From: UMGS1519 sp050951005 | GTDB taxonomy: Bacteria > Actinomycetota > Coriobacteriia > Coriobacteriales > Eggerthellaceae | Assembly: GCA_050951005.1 (NCBI GenBank) | Contig: JBMNIP010000002.1 | Span: 496,001-560,000, forward strand | DNA: 64,000 nucleotides | Direction: 5' to 3' | Shown here: positions 19,532 to 28,082 of the stretch, piece after piece | Position numbering within the stretch: position 1 is the first letter of the stretch | Layout: each line of letters starts with the position of its first letter | Made by a program: the position numbers and the translations under genes | Notes under the pieces: model-generated | What the model was told of the DNA's origin: nothing | The model's input: the letters and a program-made list of their open reading frames with translations, nothing else | Databases searched by the model: none

Positions 19532-20299
19532 CTATGCCTGGTGAACGTGGTTGATAAGGCTGGCCTGATACCCGGCCCCGAACCCGTTGTCGATATTCAC
19601 CACCGAAACACCGCTTGCGCAGGAATTCAACATGGAGAGCAGGGCCGAAAGCCCGCCGAAGTTCGCACCGTACCCGACGCTGGTGGGTACCGCGATAACC
19701 GGACAGGACGCCAGCCCGCCGATGACGCTGGCAAGCGCTCCTTCCATCCCCGCAACGGCAACGATAACCTGGGCATGGGCGATGACTTCGCTCTGGCTCA
19801 GCAAGCGATGGATGCCGGCAACTCCCACGTCGTACAGTCGCGTGACCCGATTGCCCAGCATCTCGGCGGTAACCGCCGCCTCCTCGGCAACGGGCAGGTC
19901 GCTTGTTCCGCCGGTCGCCACCACCACCGTGCCGATGCCATCGGGTTCGGGGATCCCGCCCACGATGCCCAGATGCGGTAGGGAACGGTACTCAAGCGAC
20001 AGCTCAGCGGGAATTGCAGCCGCTTTATCCGGTGAAAGACGTGTGATGAGGATACGCTGCTGGCCATGTTCGAGCTGGGCCCGGCAGATGCCCGCGATCT
20101 GGTCGGCCGTTTTGCCTTGCCCGTATATAATCTCCGAGGCCCCTTGGCGCAGGCCGCGCTGCATGTCCACCCGCGCATATCCCAAGTCCTCAATTTGATT
20201 GCTTTCAAGCGCTGCTCGGATATCATCAACCGCCCGGTCTACCGAGCAGCGGCCATCCTGAACCTGTGCAAGCAGCTCTTTCAAATCGCGGATTTCCAT
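19532..20299 (-). CDS. larB: LarB-like pyridinium-dicarboxylate mononucleotide synthase
   Basis: LarB carboxylates and hydrolyses nicotinate adenine dinucleotide in the first step of the nickel-pincer nucleotide cofactor pathway used by lactate racemase and related enzymes. The C-terminal half (about 120-255) is an AIR-carboxylase-like PurE fold, with VVATGGTSDLPVAEEA, YDVGVAGIHRLL, VAVAGMEGALASVIGGL and VPTSVGYGANFGGLSAL, all typical LarB motifs. At 255 residues the length is normal. larC, larE and larA are not in the window, so it is an orphan here. An AGGGGG box precedes the ATG in the 28-bp gap after the upstream gene, suggesting co-transcription with it. Confidence 0.9.
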   Translation of the reverse strand: MEIRDLKELLAQVQDGRCSVDRAVDDIRAALESNQIEDLGYARVDMQRGLRQGASEIIYGQGKTADQIAGICRAQLEHGQQRILITRLSPDKAAAIPAELSLEYRSLPHLGIVGGIPEPDGIGTVVVATGGTSDLPVAEEAAVTAEMLGNRVTRLYDVGVAGIHRLLSQSEVIAHAQVIVAVAGMEGALASVIGGLASCPVIAVPTSVGYGANFGGLSALLSMLNSCASGVSVVNIDNGFGAGYQASLINHVHQA

Positions 20300-20327
20300 G
20301 AGCTGAATTCCCCCTGAGACCGATGCG

Positions 20328-21263
20328 CTACCAGTTATAGATACGCCATTCGGTCGAATAATCCTTCACGGCCAGCTTGGGCATGCCCTTCTTCTTCCAG
20401 GTATAGAGCCGCTTCACCTTTCCGTTAACAATATATTTGATCGATGCCACGCTCTTCGAGCCTCTAAGGAACCGGGCATCGAAGCCGGACGAGTCGTCGC
20501 ACTGCACGTCGATCAGATACCACTTGCCCTTGACCTTGACGAAATTCCACTGGTGGTACGGATTTGCCGAGCTCTTGGTGGCATGCACGTAACGGCACGG
20601 AACGCCCATGGCATCGCACATCGCCTTGAATGCGGCAGAATAGCCGCTGCACGCACCCTTGTGGTATTTCAGCGGGCCCAATGCGGTATCGGCATAGTGC
20701 TTATTCCATGCGCAGTAGCTGGTATGGCGGCACAGATAATCATGCGCCAGCTGAACCTTCTTGAACGACCCGAGCGAATCGGTCTGATTGCGGTTCACGA
20801 ACTTCGCCACTTTATTGCGTACGGTCCTCAGCTGTTTGGCAGAAAGCCAGGACCCGTACACGGTACCAAAACGATAGTTGCCGATAACCTTCTTCTTTTT
20901 CAGTATGTTGGATTTCACGGCACGGTTGCCGATAAATGCCTTCACATAGAAGTAATAGTTCTTCTTCATGTTCAGCTTCTTGGCGGTATAGGAGCGCGCT
21001 GATGCGGACAGCACCTTCAGCCGCTTATACTTGCCGGACTTATTGCCTGAGCGGTACACCGCATAGCGGGTTGCACCGTCGTATTTCTTCCAGCTGATCT
21101 TCATGCTGGTAGCGCTTGCCGAAGGCACTCTTGCTGTCAGCGTCTGCGAAACGGATTCGGCAGCATCTGCCTGGCCGACTATCCCCGGCACAAAGCCTGC
21201 GCATGCAATCAGGGCGAACAGCGAAACGACGATGGCGGCCAAAGAGACTCGACCTGCTTCCAT
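20328..21263 (-). CDS. Exported transglutaminase-like protein with fibronectin-III-like N-domain
   Basis: The ATG at 21263 has a GAGGAGGGG ribosome site and gives 311 residues. A signal peptide ends near QADA (about residue 34). Residues 37-120 resemble a fibronectin type III fold (SATSMKISWKKYDGATRYAVYRS). The C-terminal half is a transglutaminase/protease-like domain: Cys205 in KGACSGYSAAF, His237 in YHQWNFV and Asp252 in YLIDVQC form the expected triad. Such domains cleave or cross-link proteins; the substrate is unknown. The protein is Lys/Arg rich. Two further exported transglutaminase-like proteins occur at 36-42 kb, but with a beta-trefoil instead of the Fn3-like domain. Confidence 0.82.
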   Translation of the reverse strand: MEAGRVSLAAIVVSLFALIACAGFVPGIVGQADAAESVSQTLTARVPSASATSMKISWKKYDGATRYAVYRSGNKSGKYKRLKVLSASARSYTAKKLNMKKNYYFYVKAFIGNRAVKSNILKKKKVIGNYRFGTVYGSWLSAKQLRTVRNKVAKFVNRNQTDSLGSFKKVQLAHDYLCRHTSYCAWNKHYADTALGPLKYHKGACSGYSAAFKAMCDAMGVPCRYVHATKSSANPYHQWNFVKVKGKWYLIDVQCDDSSGFDARFLRGSKSVASIKYIVNGKVKRLYTWKKKGMPKLAVKDYSTEWRIYNW

Positions 21264-21443
21264 GGAAATCCCCTCCTCAATGGATCCAGCCGATGCGGAA
21301 CCGAACACGGTATCCATGGTTCATGTATCCATGATAGCAGCCGCTCCCCTTCGCGAGAGCGGCAAACGCATCCCGGCAGAACGAAAAAACGTGCAGACTC
21401 TGTGCCGAATTCGTCGGCAGACGGTTGCCCCGCCCCTTTCCCC

Positions 21444-21497
21444 TTGACAGCAGTGGTACGCATATCTATCCTCATCATATGAACGTTTGTTCATATG
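21444..21497 (+). promoter_or_regulatory. Promoter with perfect ArsR/SmtB-type operator dyad
   Basis: TTGACA (21444-21449) and TATCCT (21467-21472) are 17 bp apart. Immediately downstream lies a perfect inverted repeat (CATATGAAC, 4-bp centre, GTTCATATG, 21476-21497) covering the start site. ATATGAAC/GTTCATAT half-sites are typical of ArsR/SmtB zinc or cadmium repressors. The genes downstream are a metal-binding chaperone and a P1B ATPase, so metal-induced derepression is the natural reading. Confidence 0.8.
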
Positions 21498-21556
21498 TTC
21501 TGTTAAGAAAATGTAACCGCGCAACAGATGCGCCGAGTATGAAATAGGAGCCACCC

Positions 21557-21775
21557 ATGACCAAGACCTTCAAACTACAGCAACTGGGCTGCGCCAACTG
21601 TGCCGCGAAGATGGAACGCGCCATCAAGAAGATGCCCGATGTAAACGACGCGCGCGTGAACTTCATGTTCTCGAAGCTGACGCTCGATGCCGCCGATGCC
21701 CGCTTCGACGAAATCGTGGATCGGGCGCAAACCGCTATCTCCCGCATCGAACCCGATTGCAAGATCGTGCGCTAA
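21557..21775 (+). CDS. Heavy-metal-associated (HMA) domain protein, CopZ-like
   Basis: A 72-residue single HMA domain. The metal-binding motif GCANC lies at residues 11-15, followed by the usual amphipathic helix AAKMERAIKKMPDVNDARVNF. It probably delivers metal to, or regulates, the P-type ATPase 42 bp downstream. That ATPase lacks the N-terminal HMA domain normally fused to it, so the pair looks like a split version. The ATG has an AGGAGCC ribosome site. Expression should start at the metal-responsive promoter just upstream. Confidence 0.92.
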   Translation: MTKTFKLQQLGCANCAAKMERAIKKMPDVNDARVNFMFSKLTLDAADARFDEIVDRAQTAISRIEPDCKIVR

Positions 21776-21817
21776 CCCCCTTTCCCCCAACCGCTCCAGA
21801 GAAGAGACCTTCTGTCC

Positions 21818-23740
21818 ATGAACACCCGCCTTATCCGCATCATCGTCGGCTTCGCCCTATACATCGCCGTGTATGCCGGCAGTGTCCTGCTGCCGCTTGG
21901 CACCTGGTTCACCGCCAGCCAACAGCTCTACGTGAAACTGGTGGCGTTCCTGGTCCCCTATATCATCGTGGGATACGACGTGCTGTGGACCGCCGTGCGG
22001 AACATCGGCCACGGCCAGCTGTTCGACGAGAATTTCCTGATGTCCATTGCCACGCTCGGCGCTTTCGGGCTGGTGTTCTTCCCCGAGGCAGAGCAGCATT
22101 TCGCCGAAGCGGCTGCCGTCATGCTGTTCTACCAGGTCGGCGAATTGTTCCAAGATTATGCGGTGGATAAATCGCGCAAGTCCATCTCCGCCATGATGGA
22201 AATCGCCCCCGATCATGCCACCGTGGAGCGCGATGGCGAGCTGCGTGAAGTCGACCCGGAAGAAGTGGAGGTCGGTGAGCTGATCACCATCAAGCCCGGC
22301 GAGCGGGTGCCGCTCGACGGCACCGTGGAAACCGGCATCTCCAGTCTGGACACCGCCGCCATCACCGGAGAATCGCTGCCGCGCTCCATCGAACCGGGCG
22401 ACGAGATCTACAGCGGCTGCATCAACCTGTCTTCGCTTATTACCGTGCGCGTCACCAAGCCCTACGGCGATTCCACCGTTGCCCGCGTGCTCGAGCTGAT
22501 CGAGAATGCGAGCGAGAAGAAGGCGCGCACCGAGAACTTCATCACGCGGTTCGCCCGCTGGTATACCCCCATCGTCGTAGGTGCCGCGGTGGCGCTTGCC
22601 GTCGTTCCGCCGCTCGCCTTCGGCCTGCCGTGGAGCGATTGGGTCCAGCGCGGCCTGATCTTCCTGGTCGTTTCCTGTCCCTGTGCCCTAGTCATCTCGG
22701 TGCCCCTTTCGTTTTTCGGGGGCATCGCCGGAGCTTCGAAGCAGGGCATCTTGGTAAAAGGCGGCAACTACCTTGAGGTGCTGTCGAAAGTCGAAACGGT
22801 GGTCTTCGACAAGACCGGAACGCTGACCGAAGGCTCATTCAACGTTGTGGCCATCCACCCCACCGAAGGCGTTGATCCCGACCGCCTGCTATCGCTGGCC
22901 GCGTATGCCGAAGCCGATTCCAACCACCCCATCGCCCTGAGCATCCGGGAAGCCTACCGCGGCGAGATCGACCGTAAGCGCATCGAGGACACGTCCGAGG
23001 AAAGCGGACGCGGCATGCGGGTAACCGTCGACAACAAGGTGGTACTCGTAGGCAACGGGCGCATGATGATGGAAGGCGGCATCCCCTATGACGATTGCGA
23101 GATGACGGGCACCGTGCTGCATGTGGCGCACGACGGTGAATACATCGGGCATATCGTCATCGCGGACATGCTGAAGAAGGATGCCAAGCAGACCATCGCC
23201 GAACTCCATCAGGCCGGCGTGAAGAAGACCGTGATGCTCACCGGCGACTTGGAAGCGGTTGCCAGCGCCACCGCATCCGAGCTCGGCATCGACGAGTACC
23301 ATTCCCAGCTGCTTCCGCAGCAGAAGGTTGAACAGGTCGAGCGCCTGCTGGAAACCCGTGACGCAAAGGGCGATACCGGCCGCCTGGCCTTCGTCGGCGA
23401 CGGCATCAACGATGCCCCGGTGCTCACGCGTGCCGACGTCGGCATCGCCATGGGCGCAATCGGAGCCGATGCCGCCATCGAAGCTGCGGACATCGTGCTG
23501 ATGGACGACAAGCCCAGCCGCATCGCAAGCGCCATCGCCATCGCACGCAAGACCATGCGCATCGTGTGGCAGAACATCGTATTCGCCTTGGGCGTGAAGT
23601 TCTTCATGCTTGTTCTGGCAGCCATCGGCCTGGCGAACATGTGGATGGCCGTCTTCGCCGATGTCGGCGTTGCCATCATCGCCATCTTGAACGCCATGCG
23701 AGCCATGCAGGTGAAAGGCGGCTCGAAGATCGAGCGCTGA
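21818..23740 (+). CDS. P1B-type Zn/Cd/Pb-exporting ATPase (ZntA/CadA-like)
   Basis: ATP-driven efflux pump of 640 residues without N-terminal metal-binding domains. The transmembrane metal site is SCPCALVI (Cys287 and Cys289). Phosphorylation occurs at Asp331 in DKTGTLTEG. The actuator loop is ITGESLP and the ATP-binding SNHPIA motif is in place. The hinge is FVGDGINDAPVLTRADVGIAMG. The last membrane segment has the acidic residue of the Zn/Cd/Pb subgroup (VFADVGVAII), not the copper-type Asn/Met pattern. Its metallochaperone gene lies just upstream in the same operon. Confidence 0.93.
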   Translation: MNTRLIRIIVGFALYIAVYAGSVLLPLGTWFTASQQLYVKLVAFLVPYIIVGYDVLWTAVRNIGHGQLFDENFLMSIATLGAFGLVFFPEAEQHFAEAAAVMLFYQVGELFQDYAVDKSRKSISAMMEIAPDHATVERDGELREVDPEEVEVGELITIKPGERVPLDGTVETGISSLDTAAITGESLPRSIEPGDEIYSGCINLSSLITVRVTKPYGDSTVARVLELIENASEKKARTENFITRFARWYTPIVVGAAVALAVVPPLAFGLPWSDWVQRGLIFLVVSCPCALVISVPLSFFGGIAGASKQGILVKGGNYLEVLSKVETVVFDKTGTLTEGSFNVVAIHPTEGVDPDRLLSLAAYAEADSNHPIALSIREAYRGEIDRKRIEDTSEESGRGMRVTVDNKVVLVGNGRMMMEGGIPYDDCEMTGTVLHVAHDGEYIGHIVIADMLKKDAKQTIAELHQAGVKKTVMLTGDLEAVASATASELGIDEYHSQLLPQQKVEQVERLLETRDAKGDTGRLAFVGDGINDAPVLTRADVGIAMGAIGADAAIEAADIVLMDDKPSRIASAIAIARKTMRIVWQNIVFALGVKFFMLVLAAIGLANMWMAVFADVGVAIIAILNAMRAMQVKGGSKIER

Positions 23741-23923
23741 ATGCAATCCGGGAGTTCCCCGCAGAGATAGCCGCTTGTCCTGCGAAACCCATCGAAACGC
23801 ACTATATTTATCGCGGGTTCCTACTCGGAGTCCGGGAAAACAGGTAAACTGGTGTTAGTAGCATCCAGCATTTCACGGACGGCAATTGCACGCACGCCGC
23901 TCGAATAGGGACAGGAGATTACC

Positions 23924-24373
23924 ATGGCAATCGAATATCAACATGTTTTCGCCGCGCTCGACGGTGGATTGACCCAGGAGGACGTCGCGCGCAAAGCTGC
24001 CGCCATCGCCTCAGTGAACCGGGCCCACTTGATGTTCGGCACCGTCATTGACTCGCTGCCCCCCGAATTGGCTGAAGAGGATACCGAAGCGGTTTGCGAG
24101 CAGACCAAGCGCCGCATCTCCGCCATGATCGAACCCATCATCAAGGATATCGACGAGAAGGTGGCAGCCGGCAAGATCGCCTCATTCGAATTCAAGGCCA
24201 TGCCCGGCAACGTGAACACCATTCTGCATCGTGGCATGATCCTGCCGTTCGGCGCCGACCTGGTTATCTGCGGCGAGCGCGGCCTTTCGACGGTACGCTA
24301 TGCGTTCGTCGGCAGCACTAGCACCTATCTGATCCGCAACCTGCGTTGCGACGTGCTGGTCGTGAAGAAGTAG
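23924..24373 (+). CDS. Universal stress protein (UspA family)
   Basis: 149 residues with the Usp alpha/beta fold: HVFAALDGG first strand, then helix, and the C-terminal nucleotide loop region LVICGERGLSTVRYAFVGSTSTYLIRNLRCDVLVVK, which corresponds to the G-x2-G-x9-G-(S/T) ATP-binding pattern in modified form (GERGLSTVRYAFVGST). Role: cytoplasmic stress-response protein, exact trigger unknown. AGGAG lies before the ATG. It is monocistronic, with its own promoter region (23741-23923) and a terminator. Confidence 0.88.
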   Translation: MAIEYQHVFAALDGGLTQEDVARKAAAIASVNRAHLMFGTVIDSLPPELAEEDTEAVCEQTKRRISAMIEPIIKDIDEKVAAGKIASFEFKAMPGNVNTILHRGMILPFGADLVICGERGLSTVRYAFVGSTSTYLIRNLRCDVLVVKK

Positions 24374-24409
24374 CACTGACCCTTCCCTAACGCTGACCAT
24401 TGCTCGTGT

Positions 24410-24446
24410 AAAGAGCCGGCCGTCCCTTCCGGGCGGTCGGCTCTTT
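24410..24446 (+). terminator. Terminator after the universal stress gene
   Basis: Stem AAAGAGCCGGCCG / CGGTCGGCTCTTT (one G-U pair) followed by T residues; the A-run on the left also allows it to act on the convergent MATE transcript. Confidence 0.8.
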
Positions 24447-24488
24447 TCTGCATCGGAACGCCAATCAGATGAAAGCCACCCTGCCCGA

Positions 24489-25829
24489 TCAGGCGTTTTG
24501 CGCCTCCGTCTTCTCATGTGTCGTCCACGTCCGCTTTGCCAGGATGCGCCCCGCAACCACGGCAAGCACTCCCTGGATCACCACCGGCGACCACCACAGG
24601 CCCTCGACTCCCATAAGGGCGGCCAAGGCGAAGACGACGGCAAACACCAGCAGTGCTTCGCTGTACACCATGCGGGTGGAAGCCTTCGCATAATCGACCG
24701 CATAGAAAAACGATGTGCTGGCATGCGTGAAGCCGTAGAACACGTATGCGATGGAGAAGATGGGCATACCGTGCGCCACCAGGTCGGCAGTGGCGCCTGA
24801 CGCGCCGAAGAAGGTAGGGATGGCATAACGGAACACCGACACGAAGATGACGCCGGCAATCCCGATCCCGATGGTGAAGCAGTAGTTCGTGTTGCGGTAG
24901 CGGCGGACCTGCTCGAAGTCGCCCGCCCCGTACGCGTGGCTGATCAGCGGCTGGGCACCGTCTCCCATTCCCTGGATGAGCATCTGCAGTATCACCGCCA
25001 CATAGGCGATGACCGCATAGGCAGCCAAAGCCAATTCGCCACCGTACCACGCTGCATTGATGTTGATGGCAACAACCAGCATCTCGGGCAGAAGCGACAG
25101 GCCTGCCGGTGCCAGCCCCAGATGGGCCATATGGCGCACCAAACCGCCCTGCAGCCGGAACGCCTTTTTCGGAAGGCGATTCTTCCTGCGAAGGAAATAT
25201 GCCACGGCCAGGATCGAGCTCGCCAGCTCGCTCAGCGATGTGGCCGTACCGGCTCCCCAGGTGCCCCAACCCAGCACCACCACGAAGGCGATATCCAGGG
25301 CGATGTTCACCAACCCGCCGAACAGCATGACGCCCATGGCGTAGTTCACATTGCCCTTATTGCGCATCAGCGGTACCGCTCCGCAGGTCAGCATCATGCA
25401 GGGCGTGCACCAGCACACCGCCTGCAGGTAGATGGTTGCCTGCTGCAGCGTGCCCCCGCGACCGCCGAACGCATAGCACAGCGGCTCGGCGAACAGCATC
25501 AGCACCACCGTGATGGGGATGGAGAGCATCAGCAGCACGGCAAGGGCATTTCCGAACGCCAGGTTGAACCGATCGGTGCGCCCGCGCGCCTTCTCGATGG
25601 AGGCGATGACAGCCGCCCCCATGCCGATTCCCGTGCCAGTGGCCATCACGATCTGCATCCACGGCCAGGCTACGTTCACACCGGCCAGTGCCGCATCGCC
25701 CACCAGGTTGCCGACGAACAGGCCGTCAACGATATTGAACAAGCAGAACAGGACGTAGGTCAGCATGCTGGGCAGCACGTAGCGGGCATATTGTCGCCAC
25801 ATGTCCCGCTTCAGCAACACGATCCCCAC
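24489..25829 (-). CDS. MATE-family multidrug/Na+ antiporter
   Basis: About 446 residues and twelve hydrophobic segments in two bundles. MATE signatures include VLFCLFNIVDGLFVGNLVGDAALAGVNVAWP in helix 1-2 and the repeat-like segment LLPEMLVVAININAAWYGGELALAAYAVI followed by GMGDGAQPLISHAYGAGDFEQVRRY in the second half. It exports organic cations or metabolites in exchange for Na+ or H+. The GTG at 25829 was chosen because AAGGGG lies exactly 7 nt upstream; an ATG at 25802 is an alternative. It follows nhaC on the same strand but is separated from it by a terminator. Confidence 0.88.
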   Translation of the reverse strand: MGIVLLKRDMWRQYARYVLPSMLTYVLFCLFNIVDGLFVGNLVGDAALAGVNVAWPWMQIVMATGTGIGMGAAVIASIEKARGRTDRFNLAFGNALAVLLMLSIPITVVLMLFAEPLCYAFGGRGGTLQQATIYLQAVCWCTPCMMLTCGAVPLMRNKGNVNYAMGVMLFGGLVNIALDIAFVVVLGWGTWGAGTATSLSELASSILAVAYFLRRKNRLPKKAFRLQGGLVRHMAHLGLAPAGLSLLPEMLVVAININAAWYGGELALAAYAVIAYVAVILQMLIQGMGDGAQPLISHAYGAGDFEQVRRYRNTNYCFTIGIGIAGVIFVSVFRYAIPTFFGASGATADLVAHGMPIFSIAYVFYGFTHASTSFFYAVDYAKASTRMVYSEALLVFAVVFALAALMGVEGLWWSPVVIQGVLAVVAGRILAKRTWTTHEKTEAQNA

Positions 25830-25851
25830 AGCACAACCCCTTATCACGACA

Positions 25852-25882
25852 GAAAAAGCCCCCGACCGGAAGGCCGGGAGCT
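25852..25882 (-). terminator. nhaC terminator
   Basis: On the minus strand AGCTCCCGGCC / GGTCGGGGGCT (two G-U pairs) with TTCC loop is followed by TTTTTCTGTC. It sits between nhaC and the MATE gene. Confidence 0.75.
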
Positions 25883-25936
25883 CTACTGTATCAAGCAACG
25901 GGTATACACGAAAGCATGTTTACCAATGATTCACTA

Positions 25937-27616
25937 CTACGCCGCCTCGGTTGCCGGCTTTCCCGGATTGCGCTTCAAATCGCGCCGGTACAGCACGTAG
26001 ATGGTCGCCAGCAGCAGGACAACGCCCAACCCCAGCGAGATCCACGGGCTCTTGGTGAAGCCCATGATGATGTAGCCCACCAGGCAGACGACCGCAACCG
26101 TCGTAGCATAGGGAAGCTGGGTGGCAACATGGCGCAGGTGGTTGCATTCGGCTCCCGCAGAGCTGAGAATCGTCGTGTCGGAAATCGGGGACGTATGGTC
26201 GCCATAGACCGCGCCGGCAAGCGCCGACCCGATCCCCGCCAGGAACATGGGATCGTCGGCAGGGAACACACCCAGCACGATCGGCATAAGAAGCGCGATG
26301 GTGCCCCAGGATGTTCCCATGGCGAACGCAATCAGCGCAGCCACCACGAACACCACCGGCGGCAGGAACTCCAGGCTGACGCCGGCAGACGTCAGCGCGC
26401 CGGAAACGAATTCGCCCGTGCCGAGCATGTAGCGGCACACGCCGCCCAGGCTCCATGCCAGCACCAGGATCATCATGGAGCTGACCATGGTGCGGACGCC
26501 CTCGGTGCCGCTTTCGACGTAGCGGTCCAGGCTGATCAGCTTGCGCGGCATGAACATGCAGGCCGCCACCAGCAGGGCGACAATCGAGCCGATGCACAGG
26601 CCGGTGATGGGGTCCTCGCCGACAGCCGTGGCGAAGTCCACCCCGCCGTCGAAGTAGCCGCCGGAATACAGCATGCCGATGATGCTGAAGACGATAAGGA
26701 CCACAATGGGCACGACCAGGTCGGACACGCGGCCCTTGTCAGAGATGTGCAAGCCCTTGAACTGGTCCATGGTATCCTGCGCGGATTCCAGGTCGGCCCC
26801 TTCAGCGACGACGGTCTCCATCTTCAGCGGTGGGTTCAGGTCCTCGGAATGCTCGTATTTCAGGCCCTGAGACGACACGGCGTTCAGCGTCGTACCATGT
26901 GCGGGCACCCGCGTGTGCGCTGCCTCGCCGCGCCATTCCAGCTCGGCTTCGCGCATGGGGCCGAAATCGACCTTCGATACCACGATGGCGAATACCATAA
27001 ATATGGTCAGCAGCGCATAGAGGTTATAGGGGATGGACGACACGAATGTGTTGAAGCCGCCGTCTCCCATATAGCCGCCGACTGCCACCGCCCAGCTGGA
27101 AACCGGCGCGATGATGCAGACCGGCGCCGCGGAAGAGTCGATGAGGTACGCCAGCTTCTCGTGGCTGACCTTCATTCGGTCCGTCACCGGGCGCATGACG
27201 GCACCCACGGTCAGGCAGTTGAAGTAGTCGTCGACGAAGATGACAATGCCCAGGATGGCGGTCATCAATTGGGCCATACGTGCGGACTTCACACGCTTTG
27301 CTGCCCACTCGGCGTACGCGCGGGAACCGCCGGCGACGGTGATGATCACCGTGAGCGAACCTAATAATGCCAGGAACAGCAAGAGCGCCCCGTTACTGCT
27401 GATCTGCGCCGATAGCAGGGTCGGCAGATCGCAGAATGCCTTGACCAAGGCCGCGACGGACGCACCGTCCAAAGTGAACTCGTAGATGATGAGCCCGGCG
27501 AACACGCCGACCAGCAGCGACGAGTACACCTCCTTGGTGATCAGCGCCAGACCCAGCGCCAGCAACGGCGGCAACAGAGACCAGGCCCCGGTGCTCAATA
27601 GCTGGAATGCTTCCAT
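25937..27616 (-). CDS. NhaC-family Na+/H+ antiporter
   Basis: Membrane exchanger of 559 residues, in the ion-transporter superfamily that holds NhaC and arginine/lactate-malate antiporters. Family features include GIVIFVDDYFNCLTVGAVMRPVTDR, LIDSSAAPVCIIAPVSSWAV, FAMGTSWGTIALLMPI and the GDHTSPISDTTILSSAGAECNHLRHV segment that is characteristic of NhaC. A hydrophilic insert of about 80 residues lies in the middle. The ATG at 27616 has a GGAGAGAA ribosome site; the open frame continues much further upstream into the CRISPR array but cannot be coding there. Substrate (Na+/H+ versus amino acid) is not certain. Confidence 0.88.
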   Translation of the reverse strand: MEAFQLLSTGAWSLLPPLLALGLALITKEVYSSLLVGVFAGLIIYEFTLDGASVAALVKAFCDLPTLLSAQISSNGALLLFLALLGSLTVIITVAGGSRAYAEWAAKRVKSARMAQLMTAILGIVIFVDDYFNCLTVGAVMRPVTDRMKVSHEKLAYLIDSSAAPVCIIAPVSSWAVAVGGYMGDGGFNTFVSSIPYNLYALLTIFMVFAIVVSKVDFGPMREAELEWRGEAAHTRVPAHGTTLNAVSSQGLKYEHSEDLNPPLKMETVVAEGADLESAQDTMDQFKGLHISDKGRVSDLVVPIVVLIVFSIIGMLYSGGYFDGGVDFATAVGEDPITGLCIGSIVALLVAACMFMPRKLISLDRYVESGTEGVRTMVSSMMILVLAWSLGGVCRYMLGTGEFVSGALTSAGVSLEFLPPVVFVVAALIAFAMGTSWGTIALLMPIVLGVFPADDPMFLAGIGSALAGAVYGDHTSPISDTTILSSAGAECNHLRHVATQLPYATTVAVVCLVGYIIMGFTKSPWISLGLGVVLLLATIYVLYRRDLKRNPGKPATEAA

Positions 27617-27797
27617 TTCTCTCCTCACTCCTAAAGTCGTGAAGATGAGTATACGCAACTTGAATTCCCGCAGATGCAACCTGGTTGCAGCATTTCTTGC
27701 GCGCGTGCGAATTAGCGTGTGAACGGTCGGATTACAAGGGGCAATTCGCACAGGCTTCCCATAAGAACCGCTTCGCTGATGCATTAGAATGGGGAAA

Positions 27798-27817
27798 GCA
27801 TTCCGAAAGCGGAATGC
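27798..27817 (+). promoter_or_regulatory. Perfect stem-loop in the rubredoxin leader
   Basis: GCATTCCG-AAAG-CGGAATGC, an 8-bp perfect dyad ending 13 nt before the AGGAGG ribosome site. It could be an operator or an mRNA-stabilising hairpin. Confidence 0.4.
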
Positions 27818-27843
27818 ATCTCGAATAGATAGGAGGCCTATCA

Positions 27844-28011
27844 GTGAATAAGTACATCTGCACGGTTTGCGGCTACGTATACGATCCCGAGAAGGGCGAT
27901 CCGGACGGCGGTATCGCCCCCGGCACGGCATTCGAGGACATCCCTGACGATTGGGTGTGCCCGGTGTGCGGTGCAACCAAGGAAATGTTCGAGGCCTACG
28001 ACGGCGAGTAA
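27844..28011 (+). CDS. Rubredoxin
   Basis: Small one-iron electron carrier, 55 residues. The two iron-binding knuckles CTVCGY (residues 6-11) and CPVCGA (39-44) frame the conserved YDPEKGDPDGGIAPGTAFEDIPDDW core. The start codon is GTG, with AGGAGG exactly 7 nt upstream. In anaerobes it passes electrons to rubrerythrin, superoxide reductase or flavodiiron proteins during oxygen stress; no such partner is adjacent. The gene is monocistronic and closed by a strong terminator. Confidence 0.96.
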   Translation: MNKYICTVCGYVYDPEKGDPDGGIAPGTAFEDIPDDWVCPVCGATKEMFEAYDGE

Positions 28012-28040
28012 TCCAGCCGAAGACCGAATGCATTATGAAG

Positions 28041-28076
28041 CGGGCCCTGCTCCTGTTGGAGCGGGGCCCGTTTTTT
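28041..28076 (+). terminator. Rubredoxin terminator
   Basis: Thirteen-pair stem CGGGCCC-TGCTCC / GGAGCG-GGGCCCG with TGTT loop, followed by six T residues. It stands 12 bp from the distal end of the CRISPR array. Confidence 0.9.
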
Positions 28077-28082
28077 GGTCCA

